Origin: UBA8337 sp963932545
Lineage (GTDB): Bacteria > Pseudomonadota > Alphaproteobacteria > RS24
Assembly: GCA_963932545.1 (NCBI GenBank)
Contig: CAWVRH010000006.1
Location: 44,328 to 108,327 of the forward strand
DNA: 64,000 nucleotides
Direction of reading: 5' to 3'
Below are positions 41,783 to 50,922 of the stretch, in pieces (position 1 is the first letter of the stretch; every line of letters begins with the position of its first letter). A program made the translations under genes and the position numbers. The notes below the pieces were generated by a model. It was given only the letters and a program-made list of their open reading frames with translations. It made no database searches and was not told where the DNA came from.

Positions 41783-43231
41783 TTAACGGCGGAAGAAAGA
41801 TAGAAAACCAATAATTTTGCGCATACGCGGGCTGAATAGGCTCGGCGTGTAGTAATCCCCGGCCGCGCGCTTTGAAGCTTCGCCGCGTGTCGGGTAAGGC
41901 GACACCACACCCGCCATGGCAGAAACGGACAGGCCCTGTGTTAGCGCTAGCGTCCAAACCGCCAGCAAGTCGCCCGCGCCTTGGCCAACAATGGAAGCGC
42001 CTAAAATCTTGCCTTTGCGCGTCGTAATTACCTTCACCATGCCGCGCATATCGCGCTCGGCTCGGGCGCGATCGTTCTCTTCAAACGGCCAGCGCAAAAC
42101 TTTAATTTTGCCATGTGTCTCGCGCGCTTGCGCCTCACTCAGGCCCACAGAGGCCAGTTCTGGGTTGGTAAATGTCACACGCGGAAGCGCTGCATAACTG
42201 GCCTTTGCTGGCAAGAAAAACAGAATATTACGAATGACCAGCCCCGCGTGATAGCCCGCCGCATGGGTAAATTGCGGCCCGCCCGAGACATCGCCAATCG
42301 CGAATATTTTTTTATTTCGGGTGCGCATCCGTGCATCCACCAAAATATGCGGCGCACGAGTATCGCTAAGCTGAACGCCCGCTTTCTCCACGCCGAGCCC
42401 GTCAACATTGGCCGCACGACCGGCCGCCACCAATAGGGCGTCGCCGGAAATTTCCTGTTTCGTTTCGCCCTGCTTTACTTGCAGCGTAATTTTCTGGCTT
42501 GCGCCCTTGCCTTCACAGCTTGTGGCTTCCACATTGGCGCCCTCTAGCAAGGTCACGCCATCGTCGAGCAATTGCTGGCGTATAGGCGCGGTTAATTCCG
42601 TGTCTTCGCGGCCTAACAATTGCAGCCCTTCAACGATAGTGACTTTTGACCCCAAGCGCTGAAACGCCTGCGCCATTTCTGCGCCAATTGGCCCACCGCC
42701 AATAATCATCAGATGCTTGGGCTGGCGTTGCAGCTCAAAAATCGTCTCATTGGTGAGGTAAGGAACTGATTTCAAACCTTTAATGGCCGGAATAGCCGCC
42801 GCCGAACCCGTGGCGATAACAAAGCGTTTGGCGCGGATGGTGGTGCTTCCGGCTTTCAGTGTTTTCGCATCCAAAAACTTGCCTTTGGCTTCGATAACCT
42901 GAACGCCAAGGCCGGAAAACCGCTCCACACTATCCATCGGCTCAATGCTTTGGATGACCTCTTGGACATGCGCCATAACTTTGGCAAAGTCGACTTTCAC
43001 TTTACCTTCGGAGAGGCCAAAAGCTGCATTGTTTTGGCTGGCTTGCGCGCGATGTGCGGCGGCCAGTAAAGCCTTGGACGGAACGCAGCCATAGTTCAAA
43101 CAATCGCCGCCCATTTTATGGCCCTCGACCAACACCACTTGAGCACCCATTTGCGCAGCTCCTGCGGCCACGGACAGGCCGCCCGAACCGCCGCCGATTA
43201 CACAGATGTCTGTTTCTATATGTTGCGTCAT
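41783..43231 (-). CDS. FAD-dependent pyridine nucleotide-disulfide oxidoreductase (MerA/Lpd-like)
   Basis: 482 residues. FAD motif CVIGGGSGGLSVAAGAAQMGA, redox disulfide GGDCLNYGCVPSKAL, NAD(P)H motif LMIIGGGPIGAEMAQAFQRLG and second FAD motif KIFAIGDV are complete. The C-terminal dimerisation domain lacks the HAHPT histidine of lipoamide dehydrogenase (HTYPT position reads VSPYPTRGE), which points away from Lpd. Lies 60 bp downstream of a TVP38 gene, a common pairing. Start 43231 has AAGGAAG upstream. Substrate unknown; mercuric reduction is not implied, as no extra Cys pairs are present. Confidence 0.85.
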   Translation of the reverse strand: MTQHIETDICVIGGGSGGLSVAAGAAQMGAQVVLVEGHKMGGDCLNYGCVPSKALLAAAHRAQASQNNAAFGLSEGKVKVDFAKVMAHVQEVIQSIEPMDSVERFSGLGVQVIEAKGKFLDAKTLKAGSTTIRAKRFVIATGSAAAIPAIKGLKSVPYLTNETIFELQRQPKHLMIIGGGPIGAEMAQAFQRLGSKVTIVEGLQLLGREDTELTAPIRQQLLDDGVTLLEGANVEATSCEGKGASQKITLQVKQGETKQEISGDALLVAAGRAANVDGLGVEKAGVQLSDTRAPHILVDARMRTRNKKIFAIGDVSGGPQFTHAAGYHAGLVIRNILFFLPAKASYAALPRVTFTNPELASVGLSEAQARETHGKIKVLRWPFEENDRARAERDMRGMVKVITTRKGKILGASIVGQGAGDLLAVWTLALTQGLSVSAMAGVVSPYPTRGEASKRAAGDYYTPSLFSPRMRKIIGFLSFFRR

Positions 43232-43291
43232 GATTTTCTTCCTTAGAATTTTCTTAGTCATTTTTTAATCATTTAGAGGCAAGCCGGCGAC

Positions 43292-44065
43292 TTAGCCCTT
43301 GAAGCGTCGCCAAACCATCGGAGCCAAGGATAAAACGGCCAAACCGACGAGCGGCAATAAAATTTCTGGGCTCGTCATAACACTTAAATCGGGCTGTTTG
43401 CCAGATTGTAAAACCACCGAGATGCCGTTGCCGATAGAGGCAAAAACGAACGTGCCGGGCATAATACCGAAAAACGTTGTGAGTAAAAATACCGGATAGC
43501 GAACCCCAACCAAAGCGGCGCCCAAATTGACAATGAAAAACGGAAACACGGGCAAAAGCCGTAAGATGAATAAATAAGACAGGGCGTCTCGGTTGAAGGA
43601 AGCTTCAAATTTTTGCAAAGCGGGCCCAGCACGCGCGCGCAAAGCATCGCCCATAATAAAGCGGGCTGCCACAAACAAGCCGCTGGCGCCCAAAGTCGCG
43701 CCCATGACAATCAGCAAGCCGCCAGTCCATGTGCCAAACATCAAGCCACCAGCCAAACTAAGCCAAACCGCGCCCGGCAAAGAGAAAGTCACCGACAAGA
43801 CATAGATCATCATATAGGCCAATCCCGTCAAAATCGGATTGTTGCTGACCGCGCGCTTTAAAGCCGCTTCATTTTCTGCCAAACCCTGATAGCTGATCAA
43901 TGTATTGAGATCATAGGCAAAGAAAAGCGCAATAAGGCCGGCAAAGGCGCCGAGCGCGAGGAACCGTGGTAGCGAAGATTTCATCTTTGATTTCATGTGT
44001 GATTTCGTGTGTGATTCCGTCTGTAAATCCGACCGTGAAGCGGGCTCTTTTTGTTTGTCTGACAT
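43292..44065 (-). CDS. TVP38/TMEM64 (DedA-like) membrane protein
   Basis: 257 residues with about six membrane segments. The core GAVWLSLAGGLMFGTWTGGLLIVMGATLGASGLFVAARF and FILRLLPVFPFFIVNLGAALVGV are the SNARE-associated/TVP38 signatures. The cytoplasmic N-terminus contains four 12-bp-encoded repeats (TESH, TKSH, MKSK, MKSS). Likely forms an operon with the MerA-like gene. DedA-like proteins are implicated in lipid carrier recycling; the role here is unknown. Confidence 0.88.
   Translation of the reverse strand: MSDKQKEPASRSDLQTESHTKSHMKSKMKSSLPRFLALGAFAGLIALFFAYDLNTLISYQGLAENEAALKRAVSNNPILTGLAYMMIYVLSVTFSLPGAVWLSLAGGLMFGTWTGGLLIVMGATLGASGLFVAARFIMGDALRARAGPALQKFEASFNRDALSYLFILRLLPVFPFFIVNLGAALVGVRYPVFLLTTFFGIMPGTFVFASIGNGISVVLQSGKQPDLSVMTSPEILLPLVGLAVLSLAPMVWRRFKG
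43973..44020 (-). repeat. 12-bp coding tandem repeat in the TVP38 gene
   Basis: Four in-frame 12-bp units, GTGTGATTTCGT and variants on the plus strand, encoding TESH/TKSH/MKSK/MKSS in the N-terminal tail. Confidence 0.85.
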
Positions 44066-44250
44066 AATCTCTTATTTTCCATCTCTTTCAAAGTTGACTT
44101 TGTGCTCATTATTAGCTACATCCGCCCAAGATATACAAGGCCTTAGATAACGAAGTTGTTTGGGTCTTGAAACAAATATTGTGACAGACCAGACAACAGG
44201 CACTTGAATGCCTTACTCTATTGTTCTGGTCTTTTGAAGGAGTGGACGAC

Positions 44251-44385
44251 GTGAAAAGAACTTTCCAACCAAGCAATCTGGTGCGCGCACGCCGCCATGG
44301 TTTCCGTTCGCGCATGGCCACCAAGGGCGGACGTCTTGTCTTAGCTCGTCGGCGTGCCCGTGGCCGCAAGCGGCTATCTGCTTAA
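44251..44385 (+). CDS. rpmH: 50S ribosomal protein L34
   Basis: 44 residues from a GTG with AAGGAG ten bases upstream: MKRTFQPSNLVRARRHGF, then MATKGGRLVLARRRARGRKRLSA. Complete and canonical. It is followed 9 bp later by rnpA. A TTGACT with a 17-bp spacer and TACATC lies in the 185-bp upstream gap (about 44093-44121). No cluster of DnaA boxes was seen there, so oriC is not suggested. Confidence 0.97.
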   Translation: MKRTFQPSNLVRARRHGFRSRMATKGGRLVLARRRARGRKRLSA

Positions 44386-44394
44386 GCTCGTAAC

Positions 44395-44766
44395 ATGACC
44401 CAAGCTGGCACGGCGCTATCTTCTTTGCGCGTCCGGAGAGACTATTTGGCTGCCGCAAAAGCAGGCAAACAAGTGCGCCAAGGCTTTGTTTTACAAGCTC
44501 GCGAACGCGGGGCCCAAGAGCCCACAAACACCCCTATTCGTTTTGGCCTAACGGCCAGCAAAAAAACTGGTAATGCGGTAATGCGAAATCGCATCCGCCG
44601 TCGTTTACGGGCGCTCGCGAAAGAAATTTTGCCGCACCTCGGAACCGCAGGTTTTGATTATGTTATGATCGGACGCGTTCATACAGCGCCGCGCGACTGG
44701 ACAGATTTGCAAAAAGATTTACGTTCGGCCCTCAAGGCCATCCATCGAAATGAAGCCCCAAAGTAA
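44395..44766 (+). CDS. rnpA: Ribonuclease P protein component
   Basis: 123 residues, protein subunit for tRNA 5'-end maturation. The RNR signature is in FGLTASKKTGNAVMRNRIRRRLRAL, with an N-terminal LRVRRDYLAAAKAGKQ that matches the family. Between rpmH and yidC, the usual order; a yidD gene is not present between rnpA and yidC. Confidence 0.95.
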   Translation: MTQAGTALSSLRVRRDYLAAAKAGKQVRQGFVLQARERGAQEPTNTPIRFGLTASKKTGNAVMRNRIRRRLRALAKEILPHLGTAGFDYVMIGRVHTAPRDWTDLQKDLRSALKAIHRNEAPK

Positions 44767-44824
44767 AGCCTGAAAGCTCGCCGAGCCAGTCGGTATATTC
44801 TTTAGGGCACCTAGGAGAGACACG

Positions 44825-46636
44825 TTGAAAGATCAAAATAATTTCCTTATCGCAGTGCTATTGAGCCTTGGCGTTTTGCTGGGCTGGCAATTTTTTGTAA
44901 CCGAGCCACGTATGGCCGAGGAACGCGCTGCCCGACAAGCACAATTGGCCGAAGCTGGCGCCAATACAGACGCGCTAGGAACCGATCTCGGCTCTGGCAC
45001 AAGCGCCGCCCCATCAACAAACAATGCTCCCGCCCCAACTGGCCAGCGGCTTGTCGCGTCGCCACAAGCCGCGCAGGCGCTCGCCTCTGGCTTCACCACC
45101 GCGCCACGCTTGGCCATTGAGACACCCAATTTAATTGGCTCTATCTCCTTAATGGGCGCCCGCTTTGACGATTTAATACTGCCTGCCTATGGCGCCACGG
45201 CCGCAGAAAACGCGCCACGCCAACGGCTGTTGCAACACCAAGGCAAGGTCGGACATTGGCAGGCCCATCACGGTTTTGTGAGCGGTGGCAGCAACATTAC
45301 GCTGCCCGACGAGAAAACCATTTGGCGCGTCGTGCAAGGCAATACGCTGACCCCAAGCACCCCCGTTGTTTTGGCCCATACCACACCAGAGGGCGTGCGC
45401 ATGACCCAGCGCATTAGCGTCGACGACAGCTATATGTTCACCATCACCCAAGGCGCTGAAAATAAATCAGGGCAGCCCGTGACGCTCTATCCTTTCGGCC
45501 AAATCACCCGCTCGGGCCGCCCCGAGACGACCGATCTGTTTATCTTGCATGAAGGGCCCATTGGCTTTTTCGGTTCCGAAGGCGAAGGCCTCGTCGAAGC
45601 CGATTATGATGACCTGCTAGAAGATGGCCCGGTGAAACATTCTGCAGAAGAAGGCTGGATTGGCTTTACCGATAAATATTGGGCCGCCGCGCTCGTGCCC
45701 CCTCAAGACGGCAAATTTACGGGTCGTTTCATAGCTGCGGCAGAAGGCCAACTGCCGGTTTATCGGGCTGACTTTTTGCTGGCTGGAAAAAGCCTCGCGC
45801 CCGGCCAATCGATGCAAGCGACCAGCCAGTTTTTTGCCGGCGCCAAAACCGTCGATGCCATCGATGGCTATGCCGATGCTGGCGTCACCCGCTTTGACTT
45901 GCTGATTGACTGGGGCTGGTTTTACTTCCTAACCAAGCCGATGTTTACCGCTTTGCATTTCCTATATGCGCTGATTGGCAATTACGGTCTGGCTATTTTA
46001 CTGGTCACTGTGATGATTAAAATCGCCTTCTTCCCGCTCGCCAGCCGCTCGTATGAGACGATGGCAAAAATGAAGAAACTGCAACCGCGTATGGTAGAAA
46101 TTCGTGAGAAGCACAAAGAAGACAAGCAAGCCCAGCAACAAGAGTTGATGAAGGTTTACCGCGAGGAAAAACTCAATCCGCTGGCTGGTTGCCTGCCAAT
46201 TCTGGTACAAATTCCCGTTTTCTTCGCGTTGTATAAAGTGTTGTTCGTGACTATTGATATGCGCCATCAGCCATTTTTTGGCTGGATTCAAGATCTCTCG
46301 GCGCCCGACCCTACCTCGCTGTTCAACCTGTTTGGTTTGTTGCCATTTGATGTGCCGGGTTTCTTGCTCATCGGCGTTTGGCCGTTGATTATGGGCATTA
46401 CCATGTTTGTGCAAATGCAAATGAACCCGCCACCGCCCGATCCTATTCAGGCGCGTATGTTCCAGGTTTTGCCAATTTTCTTCACCTTTATTTTGGCAGG
46501 CTTCCCGGCCGGTCTGGTGATTTACTGGGCTTGGAACAACTTCCTATCGCTGTTGCAGCAGGGCTATATCATGCGCCGCAATGGGGTAGAAATTGAGCTA
46601 TTCAATAATATCGGGCTTGGTAAGAAGTCTAAATAA
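44825..46636 (+). CDS. yidC: Membrane protein insertase YidC
   Basis: 603 residues starting at a TTG (GGAGAGACACG upstream). An N-terminal membrane anchor (about 7-24), an Ala/Pro/Thr-rich linker, the large periplasmic P1 beta domain (about 105-345), then the conserved five-helix insertase core (YGLAILLVTVMIKIAFFPLASRSYETMAKMKKLQPRM and NPLAGCLPILVQIPVFFALYKVL), ending in a basic tail GLGKKSK. Works with SecYEG and SRP, whose RNA gene is also in the window. Confidence 0.97.
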   Translation: MKDQNNFLIAVLLSLGVLLGWQFFVTEPRMAEERAARQAQLAEAGANTDALGTDLGSGTSAAPSTNNAPAPTGQRLVASPQAAQALASGFTTAPRLAIETPNLIGSISLMGARFDDLILPAYGATAAENAPRQRLLQHQGKVGHWQAHHGFVSGGSNITLPDEKTIWRVVQGNTLTPSTPVVLAHTTPEGVRMTQRISVDDSYMFTITQGAENKSGQPVTLYPFGQITRSGRPETTDLFILHEGPIGFFGSEGEGLVEADYDDLLEDGPVKHSAEEGWIGFTDKYWAAALVPPQDGKFTGRFIAAAEGQLPVYRADFLLAGKSLAPGQSMQATSQFFAGAKTVDAIDGYADAGVTRFDLLIDWGWFYFLTKPMFTALHFLYALIGNYGLAILLVTVMIKIAFFPLASRSYETMAKMKKLQPRMVEIREKHKEDKQAQQQELMKVYREEKLNPLAGCLPILVQIPVFFALYKVLFVTIDMRHQPFFGWIQDLSAPDPTSLFNLFGLLPFDVPGFLLIGVWPLIMGITMFVQMQMNPPPPDPIQARMFQVLPIFFTFILAGFPAGLVIYWAWNNFLSLLQQGYIMRRNGVEIELFNNIGLGKKSK

Positions 46637-46653
46637 AGAGAGCCTTTTGGGTT

Positions 46654-47331
46654 ATGGAAAAATCGGAGCAAGACAAGCTTTTAAAAGCTGGCCGTTGGCT
46701 ACTGGCCCAAGGCACTGAGTTTCGGCTCGGCGTCGTAGGGCTAGAGCATTTGCCACCACCCGATCGCATTGAGATTGCTTTTGCGGGTCGCTCGAATGTG
46801 GGCAAGTCTTCGCTTATCAATGCGATTACGGGTACCAAAAGATTGGCCCGCACTTCCAATACGCCTGGACGCACCCAAGAGCTGAACTTTTTTATGCTGG
46901 CACCCGAGCGCAATGGCGGCGCCGCATGGCTGGTTGATTTGCCGGGCTATGGGTATGCGCGCGAAAGCAAAACCAAAATCGCGGCTTGGAATATACTGCT
47001 GAACGATTATTTGCGCGGACGGCCGAATTTGCGCCGCGTCTTTATGTTGGTCGATAGCCGCCATGGCTTGAAGAAAAACGATCTGGCGATGATGGACGAC
47101 CTCGATGTGGCGGCTGTGTCGTATCAGATTATTTTGACCAAGGCCGATAAATTGAAAAAAGGCCAATTGGAAAAAGTGGTAGCCCAAACCCAAGAGGCAC
47201 TGACCAAACGCCCTGCCGCCTTTCCAGAGATTATCGCGACCTCAAGCGAAAAAGGTCTGGCTATTGATGATGTACGCGCGGCCATAGCAAGTCTGGTTGA
47301 TTTGTCCGAATTGGGATATAAAGCTCACTGA
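46654..47331 (+). CDS. engB: Ribosome biogenesis GTPase EngB/YihA
   Basis: 225 residues. Walker A GRSNVGKSSLINAITG, switch TSNTPGRTQELNFF, G3 DLPGYGYA, G4 TKADKL, and a G5-like ATSSEKG. GTPase needed for 50S assembly. It is 17 bp after yidC and 17 bp before argB, in the same direction. Confidence 0.96.
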   Translation: MEKSEQDKLLKAGRWLLAQGTEFRLGVVGLEHLPPPDRIEIAFAGRSNVGKSSLINAITGTKRLARTSNTPGRTQELNFFMLAPERNGGAAWLVDLPGYGYARESKTKIAAWNILLNDYLRGRPNLRRVFMLVDSRHGLKKNDLAMMDDLDVAAVSYQIILTKADKLKKGQLEKVVAQTQEALTKRPAAFPEIIATSSEKGLAIDDVRAAIASLVDLSELGYKAH

Positions 47332-47348
47332 TTAGCTGGAGTTGCCTT

Positions 47349-48296
47349 ATGGCCAAGAAACCCATCTCGAAAGCAAGCTCAAAGCCGAGCTCAAAGCCGA
47401 GCTCAAAAGTAACCTCTTCGCAGAGTTGGCTAAAGCAAGCGCATGTGCTGACACAAGCGCTGCCTTTCATGCAGCTTTATGACAAAAAAACCATCGTCAT
47501 TAAATACGGCGGCCACGCTATGGGCGACGAACATCTGGCGGCAAAATTTGCCAATGATGTGGTGTTGCTCAAACAAGCCGGCATCAACCCCGTGGTCGTG
47601 CACGGCGGTGGGCCTCAAATTGCGGCCATGCTGGAACGTCTCGGCATTAAATCGACGTTTAAAAATGGCTTGCGAGTCACCGACGCGCAGACCATTGAAG
47701 TGGTCGAAATGGTTTTGGCAGGCGCCATCAACAAACAAATCGTTACCGCCCTTAATAATGCAGGCGGCACGGCCGTTGGGCTTTCGGGCAAAGACGGAAA
47801 TTTACTGGTCGCGACAAAAACTAAAATTAAGCAAAAATCGCCCAAATCTAGCGTCGAAAAAGCCGTGAACTTGGGCTTTGTTGGCACGCCGACCAAGGTA
47901 AACACACAAGTGCTCGACACGATGTTGGCCTCGAATATTATTCCGGTCATCGCCCCGATTGCGACTTCGGCCAAAGGCCAAACCCTAAACGTGAACGCCG
48001 ATACGGCCGCCGGCGCTTTGGCCAGCGCGCTGAACGCCGAGCGTTTGTTAATGCTGACCGATGTAACGGGCGTGCTGGATAAAAAAGGCGAGCTGCTGGA
48101 GCGCTTAAGCGTGCGCCAAGCCGCACAATTGATTAAAAACGGAACCGCCCAAGGCGGTATGATACCCAAGCTCGAAACAGCGATGAAAGCGGTAAAAGAT
48201 GGCGTTGGCGCCACGGCCATTTTGGATGGACGGGTGCCTCACGCAATTTTACTGGAGCTATTTACAGCGCTCGGCGCTGGCACGCTGGTTGAATAG
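47349..48296 (+). CDS. argB: Acetylglutamate kinase with repeat-containing N-terminal tail
   Basis: 315 residues; second step of arginine synthesis. The core has IVIKYGGHAMG, VHGGGPQI, the arginine/substrate region NGLRVTDAQTIEVVEMVLAG, NVNADTAAGALA, and the final RVPHAILLELFTALGAGTLV. The N-terminal 35 residues are an extra tail with SSKP-SSKP-SSKV, encoded by 12-bp tandem units. In alphaproteobacteria argB commonly follows engB. Expression is linked to the next gene (1-bp gap). Confidence 0.96.
   Translation: MAKKPISKASSKPSSKPSSKVTSSQSWLKQAHVLTQALPFMQLYDKKTIVIKYGGHAMGDEHLAAKFANDVVLLKQAGINPVVVHGGGPQIAAMLERLGIKSTFKNGLRVTDAQTIEVVEMVLAGAINKQIVTALNNAGGTAVGLSGKDGNLLVATKTKIKQKSPKSSVEKAVNLGFVGTPTKVNTQVLDTMLASNIIPVIAPIATSAKGQTLNVNADTAAGALASALNAERLLMLTDVTGVLDKKGELLERLSVRQAAQLIKNGTAQGGMIPKLETAMKAVKDGVGATAILDGRVPHAILLELFTALGAGTLVE
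47376..47411 (+). repeat. 12-bp coding tandem repeat in argB
   Basis: AGCTCAAAGCCG occurs twice and then partially (third copy diverges after AGCTCAAA), encoding SSKP units in the N-terminal tail. Confidence 0.9.
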
Positions 48297-48297
48297 C

Positions 48298-49314
48298 ATG
48301 AGCTGGTTTTTTCCCAAGCGACTGATTTTGCTATCTGGCTTGATGGGCGCAGTCTCCCTTTTCAGCTTTGGCACGGCCGAAGCCAAAGTGCGTTTGTGCA
48401 ATGAAACCTCGCATGTGCTGCAAGTCGCCGCCGCCTATCAACAAGGCGTGGCCAACAAAACAGAAGGCTGGATTAGCGTGCTACCCGGAGAATGCAGAAA
48501 CGGATTGGCTGATTTACCAGACAATGCGCAAGTGTTCACCTATGCCAAATCCGATGCGGCCCATGCCGGCGAAGGATTGGTATTCGACGGCAGCGAACGC
48601 TTTTGCGTGGGCGCCGATACCGAAGGATTTACCGTGGAGGGACGCCGCGATTGTCGGCGACGCGGCTATGTTGAAGCTGATTTTACCCCCGTGGCTTCCA
48701 GCTCAGGCCGCCAGACCGTAACGTTTACGGAGAAAAGCGACTTCGGTCGTCGCCGCGCTTTGATGGCAGGCATTCAGCGTTTGTTGTCTGATTTGCAATA
48801 TGACATTGGCGCCGTAGATGGCTTTGGTGGCGAGCGCACGCGCGATGCGGCGGCCGCTTATAAGTTGCGCTACGGCATACAAAAAGACCCTAAGGGGCAA
48901 GATTTACTGGCCAAATTGGTGCAAACCGCGCGAGATGAAGCCAGCCAAAGAGGTTTGATTTTGTGCAATAAAACCGAACATTTGGTCTGGGCAGCCACGG
49001 GCATGTTGCGCGCCGATGTGTTTGAAAGCCGTGGCTGGACCCGCGTGCCCGGCGATAGCTGCGCACAAGTTTTCAATCAAACTTTGGACGATAGATATTA
49101 TTTTTATTACGCCGAAGCGATGGATGAAAAAGGCAAATCGATTGTCGAAGCGGGACGGCGCAAAATCTGGGGCGGCGACCAAGACTTATGCACCAAGCCG
49201 ACGCGCTTTGTTATTCGTGGCGACGAAAATTGTAACCAGCGCGGTTTCGATCGCCATAGTTTTGTTCAAATCGACACGGGCACCGCGCGGCGATGGAAAG
49301 TTAATTTAGAGTAA
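48298..49314 (+). CDS. Secreted protein with two DUF1036 domains and a central peptidoglycan-binding-like domain
   Basis: 338 residues. Signal peptide about 1-28 (ending GTAEA). Two DUF1036 copies: VRLCNETSHVLQVAAAY ... GWISVLPGEC at the start and LILCNKTEHLVWAATG ... GWTRVPGDSC in the second half. Between them QRLLSDLQYDIGAVDGFGGERTRDAAAAYKLRYG reads like a PG_binding_1 repeat. Paired cysteines suggest disulfides. Start 48298, one base after argB; an upstream in-frame start inside argB is rejected. DUF1036 function is unknown; cell-wall binding in the periplasm is inferred. Confidence 0.8.
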   Translation: MSWFFPKRLILLSGLMGAVSLFSFGTAEAKVRLCNETSHVLQVAAAYQQGVANKTEGWISVLPGECRNGLADLPDNAQVFTYAKSDAAHAGEGLVFDGSERFCVGADTEGFTVEGRRDCRRRGYVEADFTPVASSSGRQTVTFTEKSDFGRRRALMAGIQRLLSDLQYDIGAVDGFGGERTRDAAAAYKLRYGIQKDPKGQDLLAKLVQTARDEASQRGLILCNKTEHLVWAATGMLRADVFESRGWTRVPGDSCAQVFNQTLDDRYYFYYAEAMDEKGKSIVEAGRRKIWGGDQDLCTKPTRFVIRGDENCNQRGFDRHSFVQIDTGTARRWKVNLE

Positions 49315-49315
49315 T

Positions 49316-50005
49316 ATGCAGCGTTTTAACGATATCGATGCTTGGGTTTTCGACCTAGACAATACACTTTACCCCGCCAGCCAAAATCTATTCGCCGAGA
49401 TTGATGTGCGGATGACCGCCTTTATTCAAGACGCCCTGAACGTCACCAAAGACGAAGCCTTTCGCGTACAGAAAGATTTTTTGGGCGAATATGGCACCAC
49501 GCTTTCCGGCCTGATGAATGTGCATGGGCTGGAGCCCGGCCCGTTTTTGGATTTTGTGCATGATTTAGATGTCTCTATTCTGACGCCTGACCCGAGCCTG
49601 AAACAAGCCATTTCGGCCTTGCCGGGGCCAAAATATATTTTTACCAATGGCACAAAAGGCCATGCCGCGCGCGTGTGCGACCGCTTAGGCCTAAGCGAGC
49701 TATTTGACGATGTGTTTGACATTGTCTCGGCCAATTATGTGCCCAAGCCCAATCCAGATATTTATCCGATGATGCTGGAGAGCTTTGGCATTGCCCCTGA
49801 AACATCGGCATTTTTTGAGGATATGGCGCGCAATTTAACCCCCGCCCACAAGCTGGGCATGGCCACGGTTCTGGTGCATGAAGAGGGTCAAGACGGAGCG
49901 CAAAAAATGAATATGCCAGAAAAATACCGCACCCATGACGAAGCCCACATTGACCATACGACCGCAGACCTCGCGAGCTTTTTGACTGCGTTAACGACGG
50001 GTTAA
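49316..50005 (+). CDS. HAD-superfamily pyrimidine 5'-nucleotidase
   Basis: 229 residues. Motif I VFDLDNTLYPAS, motif II FTNGT, lysine in YVPKPNPDIY, motif IV FFEDMARNL. The DLDNTLYP start and helical cap are those of the SDT1/pyrimidine 5'-nucleotidase group common next to dapD/argB in alphaproteobacteria. Starts one base after the DUF1036 gene stop. Confidence 0.88.
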   Translation: MQRFNDIDAWVFDLDNTLYPASQNLFAEIDVRMTAFIQDALNVTKDEAFRVQKDFLGEYGTTLSGLMNVHGLEPGPFLDFVHDLDVSILTPDPSLKQAISALPGPKYIFTNGTKGHAARVCDRLGLSELFDDVFDIVSANYVPKPNPDIYPMMLESFGIAPETSAFFEDMARNLTPAHKLGMATVLVHEEGQDGAQKMNMPEKYRTHDEAHIDHTTADLASFLTALTTG

Positions 50006-50090
50006 TTGTCTGATTGACTTCACTCGGCAGCTTGCTAATTTGACGCCAATCCTAACACCGCCTAGCCAATTTGTTTTCGAGGAATACCCA

Positions 50091-50921
50091 ATGGACATGC
50101 AAAACGCTGAAACAATTATCAATGCCGCTTTCGACGATATCGCGGCGGTTTCGACCGACACCCAAGGCGACGTGCGCGATGCCGTTTCCGCCGCCCTAGT
50201 GGCGCTGGATGGGGGCACAATGCGCGTGGCCGAAAAAGCCGCCGATGGCAATTGGCAGGTCAATCAATGGCTCAAAAAAGCCGTGCTTTTGTCGTTCCGG
50301 TTAAACGATATGTCGATGCAATCTGGCGGCCCGCAAGGCTCTAGCTGGTGGGATAAAGTGCCGTCGAAATTTGATGGTTGGGACGAAAGCGCCTTTCAAC
50401 AGGCAGGCTTTCGCGCCGTGCCAAATTGCATCGTGCGCCGCTCCGCCTATATCGCGCCGGGCGTTGTTTTGATGCCGAGCTTTGTAAACCTAGGCGCTTA
50501 TGTAGATAGCGGCACCATGGTCGACACATGGGCGACCGTTGGCTCTTGCGCGCAAATTGGCAAGAACGTGCATATTTCAGGCGGCGCTGGCATTGGCGGC
50601 GTCTTGGAGCCTTTGCAAGCGGGGCCTGTGATTATTGAAGATAATTGCTTTATTGGCGCGCGCTCCGAAGTGGCCGAAGGGGTTATCGTGCGCGAAGGCG
50701 CCGTTTTATCCATGGGCGTGTTTATTTCTGGTTCGACCAAAATCGTCGACCGCGCCACGGGCAAAATTTATCGCGGCGAAGTGCCAGCCTATTCTGTCGT
50801 GGTGCCTGGCACCCTGCCTTCCGAGACGGGTAATGTAAACTTGGCCTGTGCGGTGATTGTGAAAACCGTGGATGCGCAAACCCGCTCGAAGACCTCGGTT
50901 AACGAATTATTGCGAGATTAA
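50091..50921 (+). CDS. dapD: 2,3,4,5-tetrahydropyridine-2,6-dicarboxylate N-succinyltransferase
   Basis: 276 residues; commits to the succinylase branch of lysine and meso-diaminopimelate synthesis. A left-handed beta-helix of hexapeptide repeats fills the C-terminal half (VPNCIVRRSAYIAPGVVLMPSFVNLGAYVDSGTMVDTWATVGSCAQIG). Start 50091 is supported by GAGGAATACCC; the longer frame from 50040 lacks a ribosome site. dapE follows after one base. Confidence 0.96.
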   Translation: MDMQNAETIINAAFDDIAAVSTDTQGDVRDAVSAALVALDGGTMRVAEKAADGNWQVNQWLKKAVLLSFRLNDMSMQSGGPQGSSWWDKVPSKFDGWDESAFQQAGFRAVPNCIVRRSAYIAPGVVLMPSFVNLGAYVDSGTMVDTWATVGSCAQIGKNVHISGGAGIGGVLEPLQAGPVIIEDNCFIGARSEVAEGVIVREGAVLSMGVFISGSTKIVDRATGKIYRGEVPAYSVVVPGTLPSETGNVNLACAVIVKTVDAQTRSKTSVNELLRD

Positions 50922-50922
50922 A

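Noticed and set aside
41783..43231. Mercuric reductase (MerA)
   Set aside because: No N-terminal heavy-metal domain, no C-terminal vicinal cysteines and no other mer genes; only the general flavoprotein family is supported.
44066..44250. Replication origin near rpmH
   Set aside because: No cluster of DnaA boxes and no dnaA gene nearby; the one perfect DnaA box in the window is upstream of gcrA.
48199..48297. Start of the DUF1036 protein inside argB
   Set aside because: The signal peptide begins at 48298, one base after the argB stop; the extension is just open frame.
50872..50922. dapE start inside dapD
   Set aside because: The ATG one base after the dapD stop begins the conserved DapE N-terminus.
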